Shown here one piece after another: positions 12,663-23,228 of a stretch of DNA of 64,000 nucleotides; positions within the stretch are counted from its first letter, which is position 1; each line of letters opens with the position of its first letter. The position numbers and the translations under genes were made by a program. The stretch spans positions 100,426,001-100,490,000 of the forward strand of contig NC_091254.1 of assembly GCF_042477335.2 (NCBI RefSeq). The letters run 5' to 3'. The stretch comes from Ovis canadensis. Taxonomy: Eukaryota; Chordata; Mammalia; Artiodactyla; Bovidae. The notes under the pieces were generated by a model. The model was given only the letters and a program-made list of their open reading frames with translations. It ran no database searches and had not been told where the DNA came from.

Positions 12663-13069
12663 TGGTAGAGCTGGGCCTCTCCGTGGCCCATCCATTCTTC
12701 TCACAGTTTTGATTTGTGGAAAATCGGTGTGTTTCTCTGTGCCTGAGACTCGTGACTCTACTCGGGCGAAGTGCCAGCCAGGATTCTCCACCTGCAGCTG
12801 CTGAGGAGGTCCTGCCCACAGGCTCCGGTTGGTGCTGACTCCCTTTGCGGGTAGGAGCTGAGCCTGCCTGTGCTTCTGGGAGCCTTCCCCATAGTCTCCC
12901 TTCATCGTAAAGGCCCACGGGGCAGAGAGACATGGGAACGTTTCCGTTAGCTATGCACGTGCTCTTACAAGGACATGTGACCCAAATGATAGAGCGGTGT
13001 TATGTGTTGCTGGAAATGACACATGGGGTTTTCTGTTTTGTTCTTACTGTGGTGTGTCTGTCTTTTTAG

Positions 13070-13329
13070 GAGCAGACATCAAAGACAAACTAAAATGTTA
13101 CGATTTCGATGTGCATACAATGAAGACATTAAAAAACATTATTTCACCTCCGTGGGATTTCAGGGAATTTGAAGTAGAAAAACAGACTGTGGAAGAAGCA
13201 GGGCTTGCACCACTAGAAACCTCAAGGAAAACCCCAGATTCCAGACCTTCCTTGGAAGAAACCTTTGAAATTGAAATGAACGAAAGTGACATGATGTTAG
13301 AGACGTCTATGTCGGACCACAGCACATGA
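13070..13329 (+). CDS. CDC16: CDC16 terminal coding exon and stop
   Basis: The acceptor is gtctttttag. Two bases complete Gly, then 85 codons read ADIKDKLKCYDFDVHTMKTL through to METSMSDHST-like ends and TGA at 13327. The stretch NIISPPWDFREFEVEKQT is the conserved exit from the TPR superhelix. The tail (PDSRPSLEETFEIEMNESDM) is acidic and Ser/Thr rich, as in other mammals. The tail is disordered and phosphorylated in mammals; that is family knowledge, not seen here. Confidence 0.97.
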
Positions 13330-13526
13330 TTCCAGACTGGTCTCAGTTCCCCGTTGTCTTAGAGTAAGTCTGCTTCCTCTCATCCTTGTCTTAAACATTT
13401 CCAATTTCTCAACATGCATCCAGACCCCACCTCTGCATTTAGGAATGGATACTTGCCTTAAGAGATTGGATTGTACACTTTTGCAACAGATGTTTTCTGA
13501 ATATACAGAATAGTAATGCAAAGTGA

Positions 13527-13532
13527 AATAAA
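13527..13532 (+). terminator. CDC16: CDC16 poly(A) signal AATAAA
   Basis: AATAAA lies about 200 bp past the CDC16 stop in an otherwise repeat-free stretch, followed by a T-rich element (cacgtctttttttcag). It is the most likely cleavage signal. From 13533 to 14735 I see no gene; 13620-13790 resembles L1 3' UTR. Confidence 0.8.
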
Positions 13533-14735
13533 GAAGGTGAAACATCTCTCACGTCTTTTTTTCAGCAGACTTTAATTTGGGGCTAATTTTGAACTTTCAG
13601 AAAATCTACAAAGATAGTACCAAGAGCTTCCATATGTGCTCGCCCAGTTCCCGTATTGTTAACATCTCATGTGACTGTGAGACTTCCATCATAACTCAGA
13701 AATCCACCTTGGTTTTCAGCAACCAAACTCCAGGCGTCTTGTATCTCACCAGCTTCCTGGGAGTGTCCTCTTCCCACATCTGCGTTCGGGAGGCCTAGGC
13801 TGTCAGACCTCCTGGGCTGGGACGACGTCTCAGGCCTTGTCTTTCATGACCTGGACAGCTTTGGAGAGGACTCGTCAGATAGTTTGTAGAGTTGCCCTCA
13901 GTCTGGGTTTGTCTCAAGTGCTTCTCTTGATTGGGTGAGCGCTGGGTTTGAGGTGTGAGCTGCCTTCCTCATCACCCGTGTCTGGTGCGCAGAGTCAGCG
14001 TGACTTACAGGGGGTGTCGCCCTGATCGCTGGTGGCGTTGGAGTCTGCTGGGTCTCCCCTCTGAGGAGTCGTCGCTTGCCCCTTTCCACACTTGAGAAAC
14101 AAATAGTTAAGCGCAGTCTGCCCTCCGTTGGACACAGGGTTTGAGTTAAGTGCCATCCCCTGAGGTGGATGGTGATTTCATCTGTTTTCTTCTGTTTATT
14201 CATTTTATTTATTTAATTTTAAATTCTTTTTTTTAATTCATTTTATTTATTGATCCCATGTACTCATCAGCGCTGACTCGGGTGAACGTCCTTTCTGTTG
14301 CGGGCTGTAGTTCTGTACTGACGTTGCTCGTTTGTGGCTTCAGTTCCAGCTTCGGCCGTTGGCGCTCTCCCAGCTTGGCTTGCATGTCCTTGTCACGTGC
14401 CCCAGTCCATTTGTTTTTTCCTTCTGGATTTTCCTTTATGTTGGTAAAACATCTGTAGCGTGAACTGTGGACTTCGTCAGCACTAGTGCGTCGCTCTTGG
14501 TAACAGCGGCATCACGTTAATGCAGGAAAGGGACTGGGTGGAGGGAGCAGTCCGTGTATGGGGTCTCGGCTTCTTTCCCCTTTTTCTGTAAAGAGTGTGT
14601 GCATATGGGCGCAGGTCGTCCTTCTATTCAAATGTATAATTACTGGCATTTATTTCCAGCTTTTTTCCATCACTCTATAAACAGAAACTTTGGCCACTAA
14701 GCAGTAACTCCCCACGTGTCTCTCCCTCAGCCCCT

Positions 14736-14934
14736 GGGCTTCCCAGGTGGCGCTGCTGGTAGAGAACCTGCCTGCCAGTGCAGGAGATGCAAGAAACGTG
14801 GGTTTGATCCCTGGTTTGGGAAGATCCCCTGGAGGAGGAAGTGGCAACCCACTCCAGTATTCTTGCCTGGACTATTCCGTGGACAGAGGAGCCTGGGGTC
14901 GCGAAGAGTCAGACACCACTGAGAGACTCAGCGC
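14736..14934 (+). repeat. Bov-tA-type SINE
   Basis: The head gggcttcccaggtggcgctg is followed by gatccctggtttgggaagat and a shortened 3' end ggtcgcgaagagtcagacac. It is intergenic between CDC16 and UPF3A. Confidence 0.9.
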
Positions 14935-14944
14935 TGAACATCAC

Positions 14945-16170
14945 CTGGTAACCTCTCATCTGATTTCTGTCTCTGGAGTTGCCTATTCTCGATAATTTCA
15001 TGTAAGTGGAATCATAGAATATTTGTGCTTTTGTGTCTTTTTCTTTTAATCTAGCATAATATTTTCAAGGATTATCCATACTGTAGCTTTTGTCAGAACT
15101 TTGTTCCTTTTTACGGCTGAACAACATTCCATTGCGTGTGTGTTTTCTGCACCCATCTGTTGACGGATGCTCGGGTCGTCTCCACCTTCTGCCTGCCGTG
15201 AATAACGCTGCTGTGAACGCGGCTGTGTGCTTGTCTATCCGGGCCCCTGCTTTCTGTCCTTTGGGCGTGTGCCTAGGAGTGGGACTGCTGGGTCACGTGG
15301 CGATGCCGTGGGTGAGAGACAGCTGGCCTCACGGTGCCTGTGCCAGGTCACGCTGCCACCACCGCTGCACAAGGGTTCCAGTTTCTCCGCAGCCTCACCA
15401 GTGCTTCTTGCTGTTGCTTTTTCACTCTGGCTCCCATAGTAGGTGGAAGTGATGTTTCCTTCTGGTTGATTTGCCTTTCCCTAATGACCAGCGATGTTGG
15501 TCAGGCACCCTGTGCTTACTGGCCATTTGTATATCCTCTGCGGAGAGATGTCTGTTCAGATACTTCGCTCACTTTAAGATGGGTTGGGGTTGAACTGATG
15601 GTAAACGTAAGGGATTATTTCTGGACTCTGAATTCTATCCCATCGGCCCACATGCATGTCCTTATGCTCATACCACTGGTCTGTTACCTGTTGCCTTGTA
15701 GTGAGCTTTGGAATTGGAAAGTGAGTCTTACGACTTTATTCTTTTTCAGGGTTGTTTTGCCCATTATAGTCCCTTGAATTTCCATATTAATTTTAGATTT
15801 TATTGATTCATTTCTGGAAAAAAGCCATTGGGAATTTGATAGGGATCTAACTGAGTGTTATGTCTATCCCATAAACACAGGATGAGCTTTCATTTATTTG
15901 TCTTTAATGTCTTCTAAGAATGTTCTCCAGTTTTCATTGTCTTTCACCTCCTTGGATAAATTTATTCCTAATTATTTTATTCTTTATAATACTGTTGTGA
16001 ATGGAATTGTTTTCTTAGTTTCCTTTTTGGATTGTATCATTCCTAGTATATAGAAATAACTGAGTTTTGTTTGTTGACTTTGTATCCTGAATTTGTATCT
16101 CAGCTTTAATAATTTGTGTGTGTGTGTATTAGATTTTTAGAGTTTTCTACACCATAGGGTCGTGTTGTCT
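14945..16170 (-). repeat. L1 LINE 3' portion, antisense
   Basis: The reverse complement follows L1 ORF2 C-terminal sequence over about 1.2 kb. Landmarks are the 'ggctgaacaacattccattg' site, 'ccacaccgctgcacaagggttcc'-like text near 15360, and 'cctccttggataaatttattc' near 15950. Frames are broken in many places. Confidence 0.8.
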
Positions 16171-16965
16171 GCACATTTATTTTGTCCACTGGATGGCAAC
16201 ACCGCTTCATTTAGTTTCTTCACTGAGCATGTGGTGGTATTGTTCTAGTGTTTTGGAAAAGTGAACACCTCGTTATTAAGCCATGACCTCTTGACAGTTC
16301 TTTAAGAGCTTCAAGACATTCGACTAAGCCGCTTTGCACATCAGCAACAGTTTAGTGTCAGTGTTTAATCTTCAGAAAGTGTCAAAAAACAAAACAGGTG
16401 ATGTGTGATTGTTCTGCCAAGTACTTTCCTGTTACGACTCAGATCTCTAGTATTTCATAATAGCGCGTAGTTTCCTAAAATAGCAGCCTTCCTGCCAACT
16501 TTAAAGTGACCATGTCGTCATCTTTGAGGAAAAATAAAGAGTGCAGTGGTCACCAGTTGCTTTAAGCTGCTGTCATTCACCCGTTAGGCCTGTGTTCCGG
16601 GGTGAAATGCGACCCTTCCTGTGGCCAGGACCATGTTCACGGGTGGCGTGCTCAGTTAGGGCTGGGTTCTCTGGCATTGGGAGATGACGTAACACTGCTG
16701 TTGTTTCGGATGTAGTGGTGTGTGTATTTTAAGCAAAGCATGCTCGGTAATGTGTAGGAAGCTAGATTTTCTTTCAGCTGTGCTTCTTTTTCCTGTAAAA
16801 TCATAAGCGGTTTCACCAGTGTGTATCATTCACTGTCTAGAAATTTGTATTATGGAATTTTATGTAAGAATAATTTCTTTATGCAAGCATGACTTCTAGA
16901 GTTCTGCCCCTACCTTCTACCCTCAGGGTATAATTAACTCTCTTCTCTGACAACTGCATTTTCCT

Positions 16966-17275
16966 TGGCTTCCCTCATAGCACAGTTGGTAAAGAATTTG
17001 CCTGCAATGCAAGAGACTCCGGTTTGATTCCTGGGTTGGGAAGATCCGATGGAGAAAGGGATAGGCTACCCACTTCAGTATTCTTGGGCTTCCCTGGTGG
17101 CTCAGCTGGTAAAGAATCCGCCTGCAATGTGGGAGACCTGGGTTTGATCACTGGGTTGGGAAAATCCCCTGGAGAAGGGAAAGGCTACCACTCCAGTATT
17201 CTGGCCTGGAGAATTGCATGGACTGTATCACCCATGGGGTCGCAAAGAATCAGACACGACTAAGCAGCTTTCACT
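16966..17275 (+). repeat. Two Bov-tA-type SINEs in tandem
   Basis: A first copy (16966-17085) is cut short after 'cacttcagtattctt'. A second, nearly full copy starts at once with gggcttccctggtggctcag (17086-17275). The junction suggests that one SINE inserted into, or recombined with, the other. Confidence 0.85.
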
Positions 17276-17393
17276 GTCTTCGTCACAATAAAAGCTTTTG
17301 ATCAGCATAACTAGGCTTTCAATACAGAGCTGATTGGAGACAGACAAGGAAACTGTTGATCTAGCGTGTGCAACTTCATCATAGGATTCCTTT

Positions 17394-17842
17394 CAGTTCA
17401 GTTCAGTTGCTCGGTCGTGTCCAACTCTTTGCAACCCTATGGACTGTAGCGTGCCAGGTTTCCCTGTCCATCACCAGCTCCTGAAACTTGCTCAAACTCA
17501 TGTCCATTGAGTCAGTGATGCCATCCAACCATCTCATCCTTTGTTGTCCCCTTCTCCCACCTTCAATCTTTCCCAGCATCAGCGTCTTTTCCAGTGAGTC
17601 AGTTCTTCACATCAGGTAGCCAAAGTATTGGAGCTTCAGCTTCAGCCTCAGTCCTTCCAATGAATATTCAGGACTGATTTCCTTTAGGATGGACTGGCTG
17701 GATCTCCCTGCAGTCCAAGGGACTCTCAAGGGTCTTCTCCAACACCACAGTTCAAAAGCACCAATTCTTCAGTGCTCATCTGTGTTTATAGTCCAACTCT
17801 CACATCCACACATGTGTACATGTGTGCACATACATGTACACA
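17394..17842 (-). repeat. BovB 5'-truncated insertion with 14-bp TSD
   Basis: The antisense BovB 3' end begins at once after a target-site duplication cataggattccttt (17380-17393), which recurs at 17843-17856. The 3' tail reads as the repeated cagttcagttcag motif. The 5' truncation point carries a small TG/CA-rich filler near 17810-17842. This is a clean example of target-primed insertion. Confidence 0.92.
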
Positions 17843-17970
17843 CATAGGATTCCTTTAGACTTTATGAAAGAATGAAAATGATTCCTTGCCCCCTTTCTGG
17901 GGTCTTTGAGAACTTGGTTTTGGAACTTTTTTTTCTTTCAGTTTTTTAGCTCATTTAAAGTGACACATTT

Positions 17971-18160
17971 CTGGGCTTCCCTGGTGCTGCAGTGGTTAAG
18001 AATGCAGGGGCACCAGTTTGATGCCTGGCCCTGGAAGATCCCACAGGCCACGGGGCAACTAAGCTGGTGCTCTAGAGCCAGGGAGCTGCAACTGCTGAAG
18101 CCTGGAGCTGGTAACCCCCTGTGCACAGGAAAGCCCCGCCCGACCAAAAATAAATAAAAC
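17971..18160 (+). repeat. CHR-like SINE with 9-bp TSD
   Basis: The head gggcttccctggtgctgcag is followed by agatcccacaggccacgggg and an A-rich tail (aaaaataaataaaac). The 9-bp duplication gacacattt flanks it at 17962-17970 and 18161-18169. The family is told from Bov-tA by 'gatcccacaggcc'. Confidence 0.85.
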
Positions 18161-18780
18161 GACACATTTCGAGTTTGTCCATAGGTAGCGAGTGGTTCAG
18201 AGATAAAAGACTGGATTGAGTTAAACCTGGATAAAGTTAAGATGGATCGAGTTAAAACTGAGTTACTCCCAGTGGCTGCCAGCGACTCCCCTCATCTCTT
18301 AATGCCTCAGTTACTCCATTCTCGTTTGTACTTGAAGTACTCGGAAGGTGCTATGAATGAAAAATATAGTCAACATGAAAATATGAAAAGGCATGACACT
18401 TAAAAATCAACCTGTATGTGAATTATTCTAACCAAAAGTACTTCTGCCTGCATGTTTGTAAAAGGAAAACATGGTTGCTGTCCCATTGAGCGCTTCAAAA
18501 AATGAGTGAAGATTATATTGGAAACATTAAGGCCCTGTTTTGTGAGTGCTGAGCGTCTGAGTTACTCTAGTCACTGACACCTGAACACTAAGGGCAGGTG
18601 AAATGAAACTTTGCGGCCAGTTTCTTCTCTTAACTCTGGGGCATGGGGCATGCCTCCTACTTCGTAGGGGAAAGCCATGTGCTGATTTTTGCTGTCATTT
18701 CCTTGCTTTTTCTTAAATGTAACTGCTATTCTCTGACGAAACGTTCAGATTTCCTTGGGAAAGAATAAAAGGCTGTCAAC

Positions 18781-18970
18781 ACGTGGCACAGCGGTGAAGA
18801 ATCCACCTGTAAATGCAGACTGCAGGCTGGATCCCTGGGTCGGGAAGATCCCCTGGAGTAGGAAATGGAAACCCGCTCCGGTATTCTTGCCTGAAAAAAT
18901 CACATGGAGGAGCCTGGCGGGGAACAGTCACGGGGTGGCAGAGTCAGATACGATTGAGCACACGAAACAA
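18781..18970 (+). repeat. Bov-tA-type SINE upstream of UPF3A
   Basis: The element is worn: 'ggatccctgggtcgggaaga', 'tcttgcctgaaaaaatcaca' and 'agtcagatacgattgagcac' remain. It ends only about 330 bp upstream of the UPF3A start codon, at the edge of the CpG island. From 18170 to 18780 I see no gene. Confidence 0.85.
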
Positions 18971-19247
18971 AACACTGTCAAGTGCGCCTGTGTAATTCTC
19001 CTGGGACGCTTCTTCTCCGCGGGAGACATTCCGCCTCGCCTCGCCCCGCCCAGTTCAGAGCTCCTACTGAGGCTAAGCTCGCGCCCCGAATTTCCCGCTA
19101 ACCGCGGCTCCAGGCCCACGGCGCGCCCTGCGCAGCTCGGGTCCGCCCCTGGGCGGCGCGCGCCCCTCCCGCGCCCGCGTCTCCGGCGCCGGCGGCCCGG
19201 GGCGGGGGAGGGGACTTGCGGCCTCACAACGGTGGGGGCGGCCCAGA

Positions 19248-19257
19248 TCTCGCGAGG
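19248..19257. promoter_or_regulatory. TCTCGCGAGR (BANP-type) motif, 1 of 3
   Basis: TCTCGCGAGG lies 46 bp upstream of the UPF3A start codon. TCTCGCGAGA is the known site for the transcription factor BANP in CpG-island promoters (established knowledge). Further copies CCTCGCGAGG (19474-19483, inside coding exon 1) and CCTCGCGAGA (19543-19552, in intron 1) fall within 310 bp. Confidence 0.65.
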
Positions 19258-19302
19258 TTTCCGCTCTGACGGGAAGCGGCGGCAGCGCCGCGTTGGGTAC
19301 GG

Positions 19303-19506
19303 ATGCGCTCGGAGGATGGAGCCGGGGGCCCCGGTGTGGCCGTTGCTACGCGGGGTCCGAGCGGGAGGGAGAAACCATCATCCGCAGAAAGCCAGTTCCG
19401 CCGGGAGTCTCCGCGGCGGGAGGCCGAAGCGCCGCTGGCCGCCGCCTCCGGCTGTGGGAGCGGCGCAGGCAAACCTCGCGAGGAAAAGAGGACGGTCCTG
19501 AGCAAA
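19303..19506 (+). CDS. UPF3A: UPF3A coding exon 1 (start codon)
   Basis: The ATG at 19303 opens MRSEDGAGGPGVAVATRGPS and runs to GAGKPREEKRTVLSK, in phase 0, with the donor gtgagggc. The start is supported by similarity to the human N-terminus (MRSE..GAGG). The other ATG nearby (19317) is in another frame. The exon is GC rich and disordered; the KPREEKR patch overlaps a CCTCGCGAGG motif. Residues 1-68. Confidence 0.95.
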
Positions 19507-19659
19507 GTGAGGGCGGTGCGGGGGCGGTGCGGGGCCGGCAAGCCTCGCGAGAGTAGACTGCCCTGAGGGGCGGGGGGCGGGGCCGCTGGCCCTCCAGCAC
19601 CGCGGACAGCGGCGTCTGGGCGGCGAGGAAGCGACGGGCTGCCCGCTGCAGCGCTCTTG

Positions 19660-19855
19660 GGCCCCCCCGGTGGCTCAGCGGGCAGAGGTTCCGCCCGCGG
19701 TGCGGGAGAGCCGGGTTCGATCCCTGGGTCGGGAAGATCCTCTGGCGCCGGGAACGGCTCCCCACTCTAGTGTTCCGACCTGGAGAATTCCATGGACTGC
19801 GCAGTCCATGGGGTCACAAAGAGTCGGACGAGACTGAGCGACTTTCAGACTTTTC
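19660..19855 (+). repeat. Bov-tA-type SINE in CpG-rich DNA
   Basis: The head ccccccggtggctcagcggg and body tcgatccctgggtcgggaag are clear. Many C sites are still CpG, unlike most copies, which fits an unmethylated location next to a CpG island. A perfect 22-bp palindrome at 19790-19811 sits at its 3' end (from ccatggactgc to its mirror). Confidence 0.9.
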
Positions 19856-20170
19856 TGACTCTGGAGGAAGAAAAGTCAGTTCAGCCTGTGGGTGTTTCCC
19901 GGCGAGGCTGGGACGCTGGGGCCCGCCAGTGCCTCACAGTAGTAGCTTTCCTCGCCGAGGGGAGCCGCCTGCGGAGGCCCGGCCGCGTCGTATTGAGCGC
20001 GTGGGCCGCAGTGCGGGCGGCTGGCTGTCTGGCTTTAATGACCATTGCCTGGGGAAGTGCTACTGTCCGCAGCCGTTTTTGACCTCACCGATCCCTTTTA
20101 GACTATCGAGCCCTCCTTACCCTCTTGACAGCCTTGTTCTCCGTGCGCGTATTTCACGCAGTTTAGGAAA

Positions 20171-20590
20171 GTTGTTGTTCAGTCGCCCAGTCGTGCCCGC
20201 CTCTGCCGCCGCATGGACTGCAGCACGGCAGGCCTCCCTGTCCCTCACCATATTCCGGAGTTTGCCCAAGTTCATGTTCATTGCAGCGGTGAAGCTGTGC
20301 AGCCGTCTGTCTCATCCTCTGACGCCCTCTTCTCCTGCTCTCAATCTTTCCCAGCATCAGGGACTTTTCCAATGAGTGGTCTGTTCGCAGCAGATGACCA
20401 CAATACAGGAGCTTCAGCTTCAGTCCTTCTAGTGAATAGTCAGGGTTTGATCTCCCTTAAGATTGACTGCTTTGATCTCCTTGTTGTCCAAGGCTTTCTC
20501 AGAAGTCTTCTCCAGCACCACAGTTGGAAGGCATCAATTCTTTGGTGTTCTGCCTTCTTTACGGTCCACCTCTCACAACCATGATATCCT
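20171..20590 (-). repeat. BovB 3'-end fragment, antisense
   Basis: The minus strand reads the BovB C-terminal ORF and 3' end: landmarks are gttgttgttcagtcgcccag at the start, tcaatctttcccagcatcag near 20340 and caccacagttggaaggcatc near 20515. Confidence 0.88.
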
Positions 20591-20667
20591 AAAATACTCC
20601 GAGCTGGATATTCCGAGCAGAAACGGGGTGACTGGGATGTGGGTTGTTGTTTAGTTGCTAAGTGGTG

Positions 20668-21462
20668 TCCCAGATATGCAGATGACACCACCCTTATGGC
20701 AGAAAGTGAAGAGCTAAAAAGCCTGTTGATGAAAGTGAAAGTGGAGAGTGAAAAAGTTGGCTTTAAGCTCAACATCCAGAAACCGAAGATCATGGCATCC
20801 GGTCCCATCACTTCATGGGAAATAGATGGGGAAACAGTGGAAACAGTGTCAGACTTTATTTTTTTGGTCTCCAAAATCACTGCAGATGGTTGATTGCAGC
20901 CATGAAATTAAAAGATGCTTACTCCTTGGAAGGAAAGTTATGACCAACCTAGATAGCATATTCAAAAGCAGAGACATTACTTTGCCGACTAAGGTCCATG
21001 TAGTCAAGGCTCTGGTTTTTCCAGTGGTCATGTATGGATGTGAGAGTTGGACTGTGAAGAAGGCTGAGCGCCTAAGAATGGATGCTTTTGAACTGTGGTG
21101 TTGGAGAAGACTCTTGGGAGTCCCTTGGACTGCAAGGAGATCCAACCAGTCCATTCTGAAGGAAATCAGCCCTGGGGTTTCTTTGGAAGGAATGATGCTA
21201 AAGCTGAAACTGCAGTACTTTGGCCACCTCATGCGAAGAGCTGACTCATTGGAGAAGACTCTGATGCTGGGAGGGATTGGGGGCAGGAGGAGAAGGGGCT
21301 GACAGAGGATGAGATGGTTGGATGGCATCACCGACTTGATGGACATGAGTCTGAGTGAACTCTGGGAGTTGGTGATGGACAGGGAGGCCTGGTGTGCTGC
21401 GATTCATGGGGTTGCAAAGAGTCGGACACAACTGAGCGGCTGAACTGAACTGAACTGAATGA
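20668..21462 (+). repeat. BovB (RTE) 5'-truncated 3' end with YADD motif
   Basis: The text is close to the BovB consensus. It begins at the reverse-transcriptase active-site YADD (20675-20686) and runs through MAES..LLMKVK, the ASGPITSWEIDG block and the C-terminal LWCWRRLLGVPWTARRSNQS, to the tgaactgaactgaactgaat tail. A one-base frameshift near 20885-20895 separates two open frames, so no full reverse transcriptase is made. The copy is young-looking and ends only 38 bp before UPF3A exon 2. Confidence 0.95.
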
Positions 21463-21499
21463 GGTTCTAATGAATCCAACCAGCGACCTCTCTCACCAG

Positions 21500-21606
21500 G
21501 TGGTCATCCGGCGGCTTCCGCCCAGCCTCACCAAGGAGCAGCTGGAACAGCAGCTGCACCCACTGCCTGCACACGATTACTTCGAGTTCTTCACTGCTGA
21601 TGTCAG
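21500..21606 (+). CDS. UPF3A: UPF3A coding exon 2
   Basis: The acceptor is ctctctcaccag and the donor gtgagaag. The exon reads VVIRRLPPSLTKEQLEQQLH to HDYFEFFTADV plus two bases of Ser. This is the first strand-helix unit of the RRM-like UPF3 domain (residues 69-104). The short stretch between the BovB tail and the acceptor supplies the whole polypyrimidine tract. Confidence 0.97.
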
Positions 21607-21694
21607 GTGAGAAGGCCTCACCAGCCTTAGGAGGCCGAGCGGGAGCTCGCCGGTGGTCCGGGGATAGGACTCCGAGCTTTCACTGCCTGCCCGA

Positions 21695-21785
21695 TTTAAC
21701 CCTTGAACGGGGCACTAAGATCCCACAGGCTGTGCCGTGGGGCCAAGAAAAGGGATAAAAAAAAAAAAAGAGAGAGAGAGAGAGG
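21695..21785 (+). repeat. CHR-like SINE 3' end with A/GA microsatellite
   Basis: The stretch 'aagatcccacaggctgtgcc' then 'gtggggccaagaaaaggg' leads into a poly(A) run and (ga)n. The tail sits about 90 bp after exon 2. Confidence 0.6.
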
Positions 21786-22571
21786 CACTGTTGTTGGATG
21801 GTAAAGTAATATAGATAATAGAAGCCGTCTCTGTTTCAACTTCTTTCTCACACGTATGCAGAAATCAGCGCAGATCATTATTTCTTCAAGTTATTAACAC
21901 CTAGTCGAATTACTGAATTCCCTTAAAATGATTTACGTATCTCCATAGCATCAACATAGTCTAAAAAGAAAAGCAGTCTAACACCATATTACTTAATTTT
22001 GTTTTGGATATCACTAAACATTATTTAATATTACCTTTTATATGAAGTAAATTGTATTAAAATATAAGAAAGAAAAACAAATAAATGAGATATATAAGCT
22101 AATCAGTTTTAACAAGTGAGCACACCCATGTAACTCAGACCCCAGTGTCCCTTCCAGAACTGACACCCTTACTTCCAGCCCACCTCTGCTAAGTTATGTC
22201 TCTTTCTGTTCTCTTTTGCAGCTTGGTAGTAAGATGTTTCTGTCGATGCTTTAACAGTTCAGGATCTACTCTTTATTAGAAAGAGCAGACCTCAAGTTAG
22301 CCCAACAGGGGGACAGATCAGCTAGAATTCAGTGAATTTCACTATGGGATTTCTTGGTGATTTCACATTATCTGTGTTACTTTTCTCTCCAATGTCATGA
22401 GCGCTCATTTATAGCGGTCATACATACTTTCCTTTTGAATAAATACCTTTCGGTAAAAACTGTCAGTTTAGTCAGAGAAAAGTTTCACAGGTAAATATAG
22501 ATTTGTGTTTTTCTAAAAAACCAACATAAACATTTTTTCAAATGACTACAGTTTAGGCTACAGTTAAAGGA

Positions 22572-22790
22572 GGTCAAGCGCTGGACTCGGAGTGACTCAG
22601 ATTGGAATCCCAGCCCCACCTTTTTACCAACTGCTCCCTCAGCAGATACCTGATTTCTCCGAACCTTAGTGTTCTAGTGTTCTCATCCATGAAATGGGGC
22701 TGAAAGTTCCTGCCTCTGAAGGACATTGGTAACTGTGAGACAGAGGAGAAAGGGTTAGTTCTGTATCTCCCATGCTGCATGCTATAGCAA
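22572..22790 (+). repeat. MIR SINE
   Basis: The pattern fits the old mammalian MIR: 'cgctggactcggagtgactc', 'ttggaatcccagccccacc', 'ccttagtgttct', 'ctcatccatgaaatggggct'. Confidence 0.75.
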
Positions 22791-23228
22791 ATACTCTCTT
22801 AAGACAACCTAAACATGCTCTTTGAATCTGTAAGAGGTCTCTTTACAATGTGACATTTTCTCTGAATGAATCATGACTGGGTTGTGTTGCAGTTGTGATG
22901 TATGATTAGGAATGGTCTCTGAATAACCTGGCCTTTGATTTCCTGTGTCTGAGAACCAGCATTTTAACCCTGGCTCTGTGCAGTAGAGAGACCAACCTAA
23001 AATATCTCCAAAATCTTTAAAAAAAAAATCTCAGCTAATGTTTTGTTTGGATTTTTTTTGATGAAGAGTACCCAGATTATTGTAATAAACTGAGAAGTGA
23101 TTCTTTGGCATAAAGGTTTTATCTGAAATAGTTTGTTGTATCCAGAAAAGAAAAAAAAAATTGAAATAAGTCCTAAGTTGTTTTGGTCTTAAGTTTTTTA
23201 CGATTTTCATTGTTGTCTCTTCTTTCAG

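Larger units (their letters stand above)
3230..13329 (+). other. CDC16: CDC16 (APC6) gene, 3' half, six coding exons
   Basis: CDC16/APC6 is a TPR-repeat scaffold subunit of the anaphase-promoting complex/cyclosome, the nuclear E3 ubiquitin ligase that degrades securin and cyclin B to end mitosis. The six exons seen (3230-3382, 4615-4678, 7107-7168, 8067-8202, 9694-9784, 13070-13329) join in one frame to 255 codons including the stop. This matches about residues 366 to 620 of the 620-residue mammalian protein: the later TPR helices plus a Ser/Thr-rich acidic tail. All junctions are GT-AG and all split codons restore the expected residue. The 5' exons lie outside the window. Transcription runs toward UPF3A, whose promoter is about 5.5 kb beyond the poly(A) signal. 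Confidence 0.97.
19000..19640 (+). promoter_or_regulatory. UPF3A: CpG-island promoter of UPF3A
   Basis: This stretch is very rich in CpG and G+C compared with its flanks and contains the UPF3A start codon at 19303. There is no TATA box at a useful distance, as is normal for a housekeeping CpG-island promoter. Motifs visible by eye are a TCTCGCGAGG at 19248-19257 and two related copies downstream (19474-19483, 19543-19552), plus GC boxes (ggggcggggg-like) at 19200 and 19570. The transcription start itself cannot be fixed from sequence alone. Confidence 0.85.
19507..21499 (+). other. UPF3A intron 1
   Basis: The intron is almost filled by ruminant repeats: one SINE (19660-19855) and two BovB pieces (20171-20590, minus; 20668-21462, plus). 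The rest, about 19860-20170, is GC-rich intron with no gene seen. Confidence 0.85.
21607..23228 (+). other. UPF3A intron 2
   Basis: It holds a CHR-like SINE tail with an (A)n(GA)n run (21695-21785) and a MIR copy (22572-22790). I see no gene or RNA in the remaining AT-rich DNA. Confidence 0.8.

Noticed and set aside
18755-19501. A 248-aa open frame across the UPF3A promoter
   Set aside because: It begins in a SINE and reads GC-rich promoter out of frame with UPF3A exon 1. High GC content removes stops by chance.
20639-21302. BovB reverse transcriptase as a coding gene
   Set aside because: It starts at the YADD motif with the upstream part missing and has a frameshift near 20890. It is a dead, truncated LINE copy.
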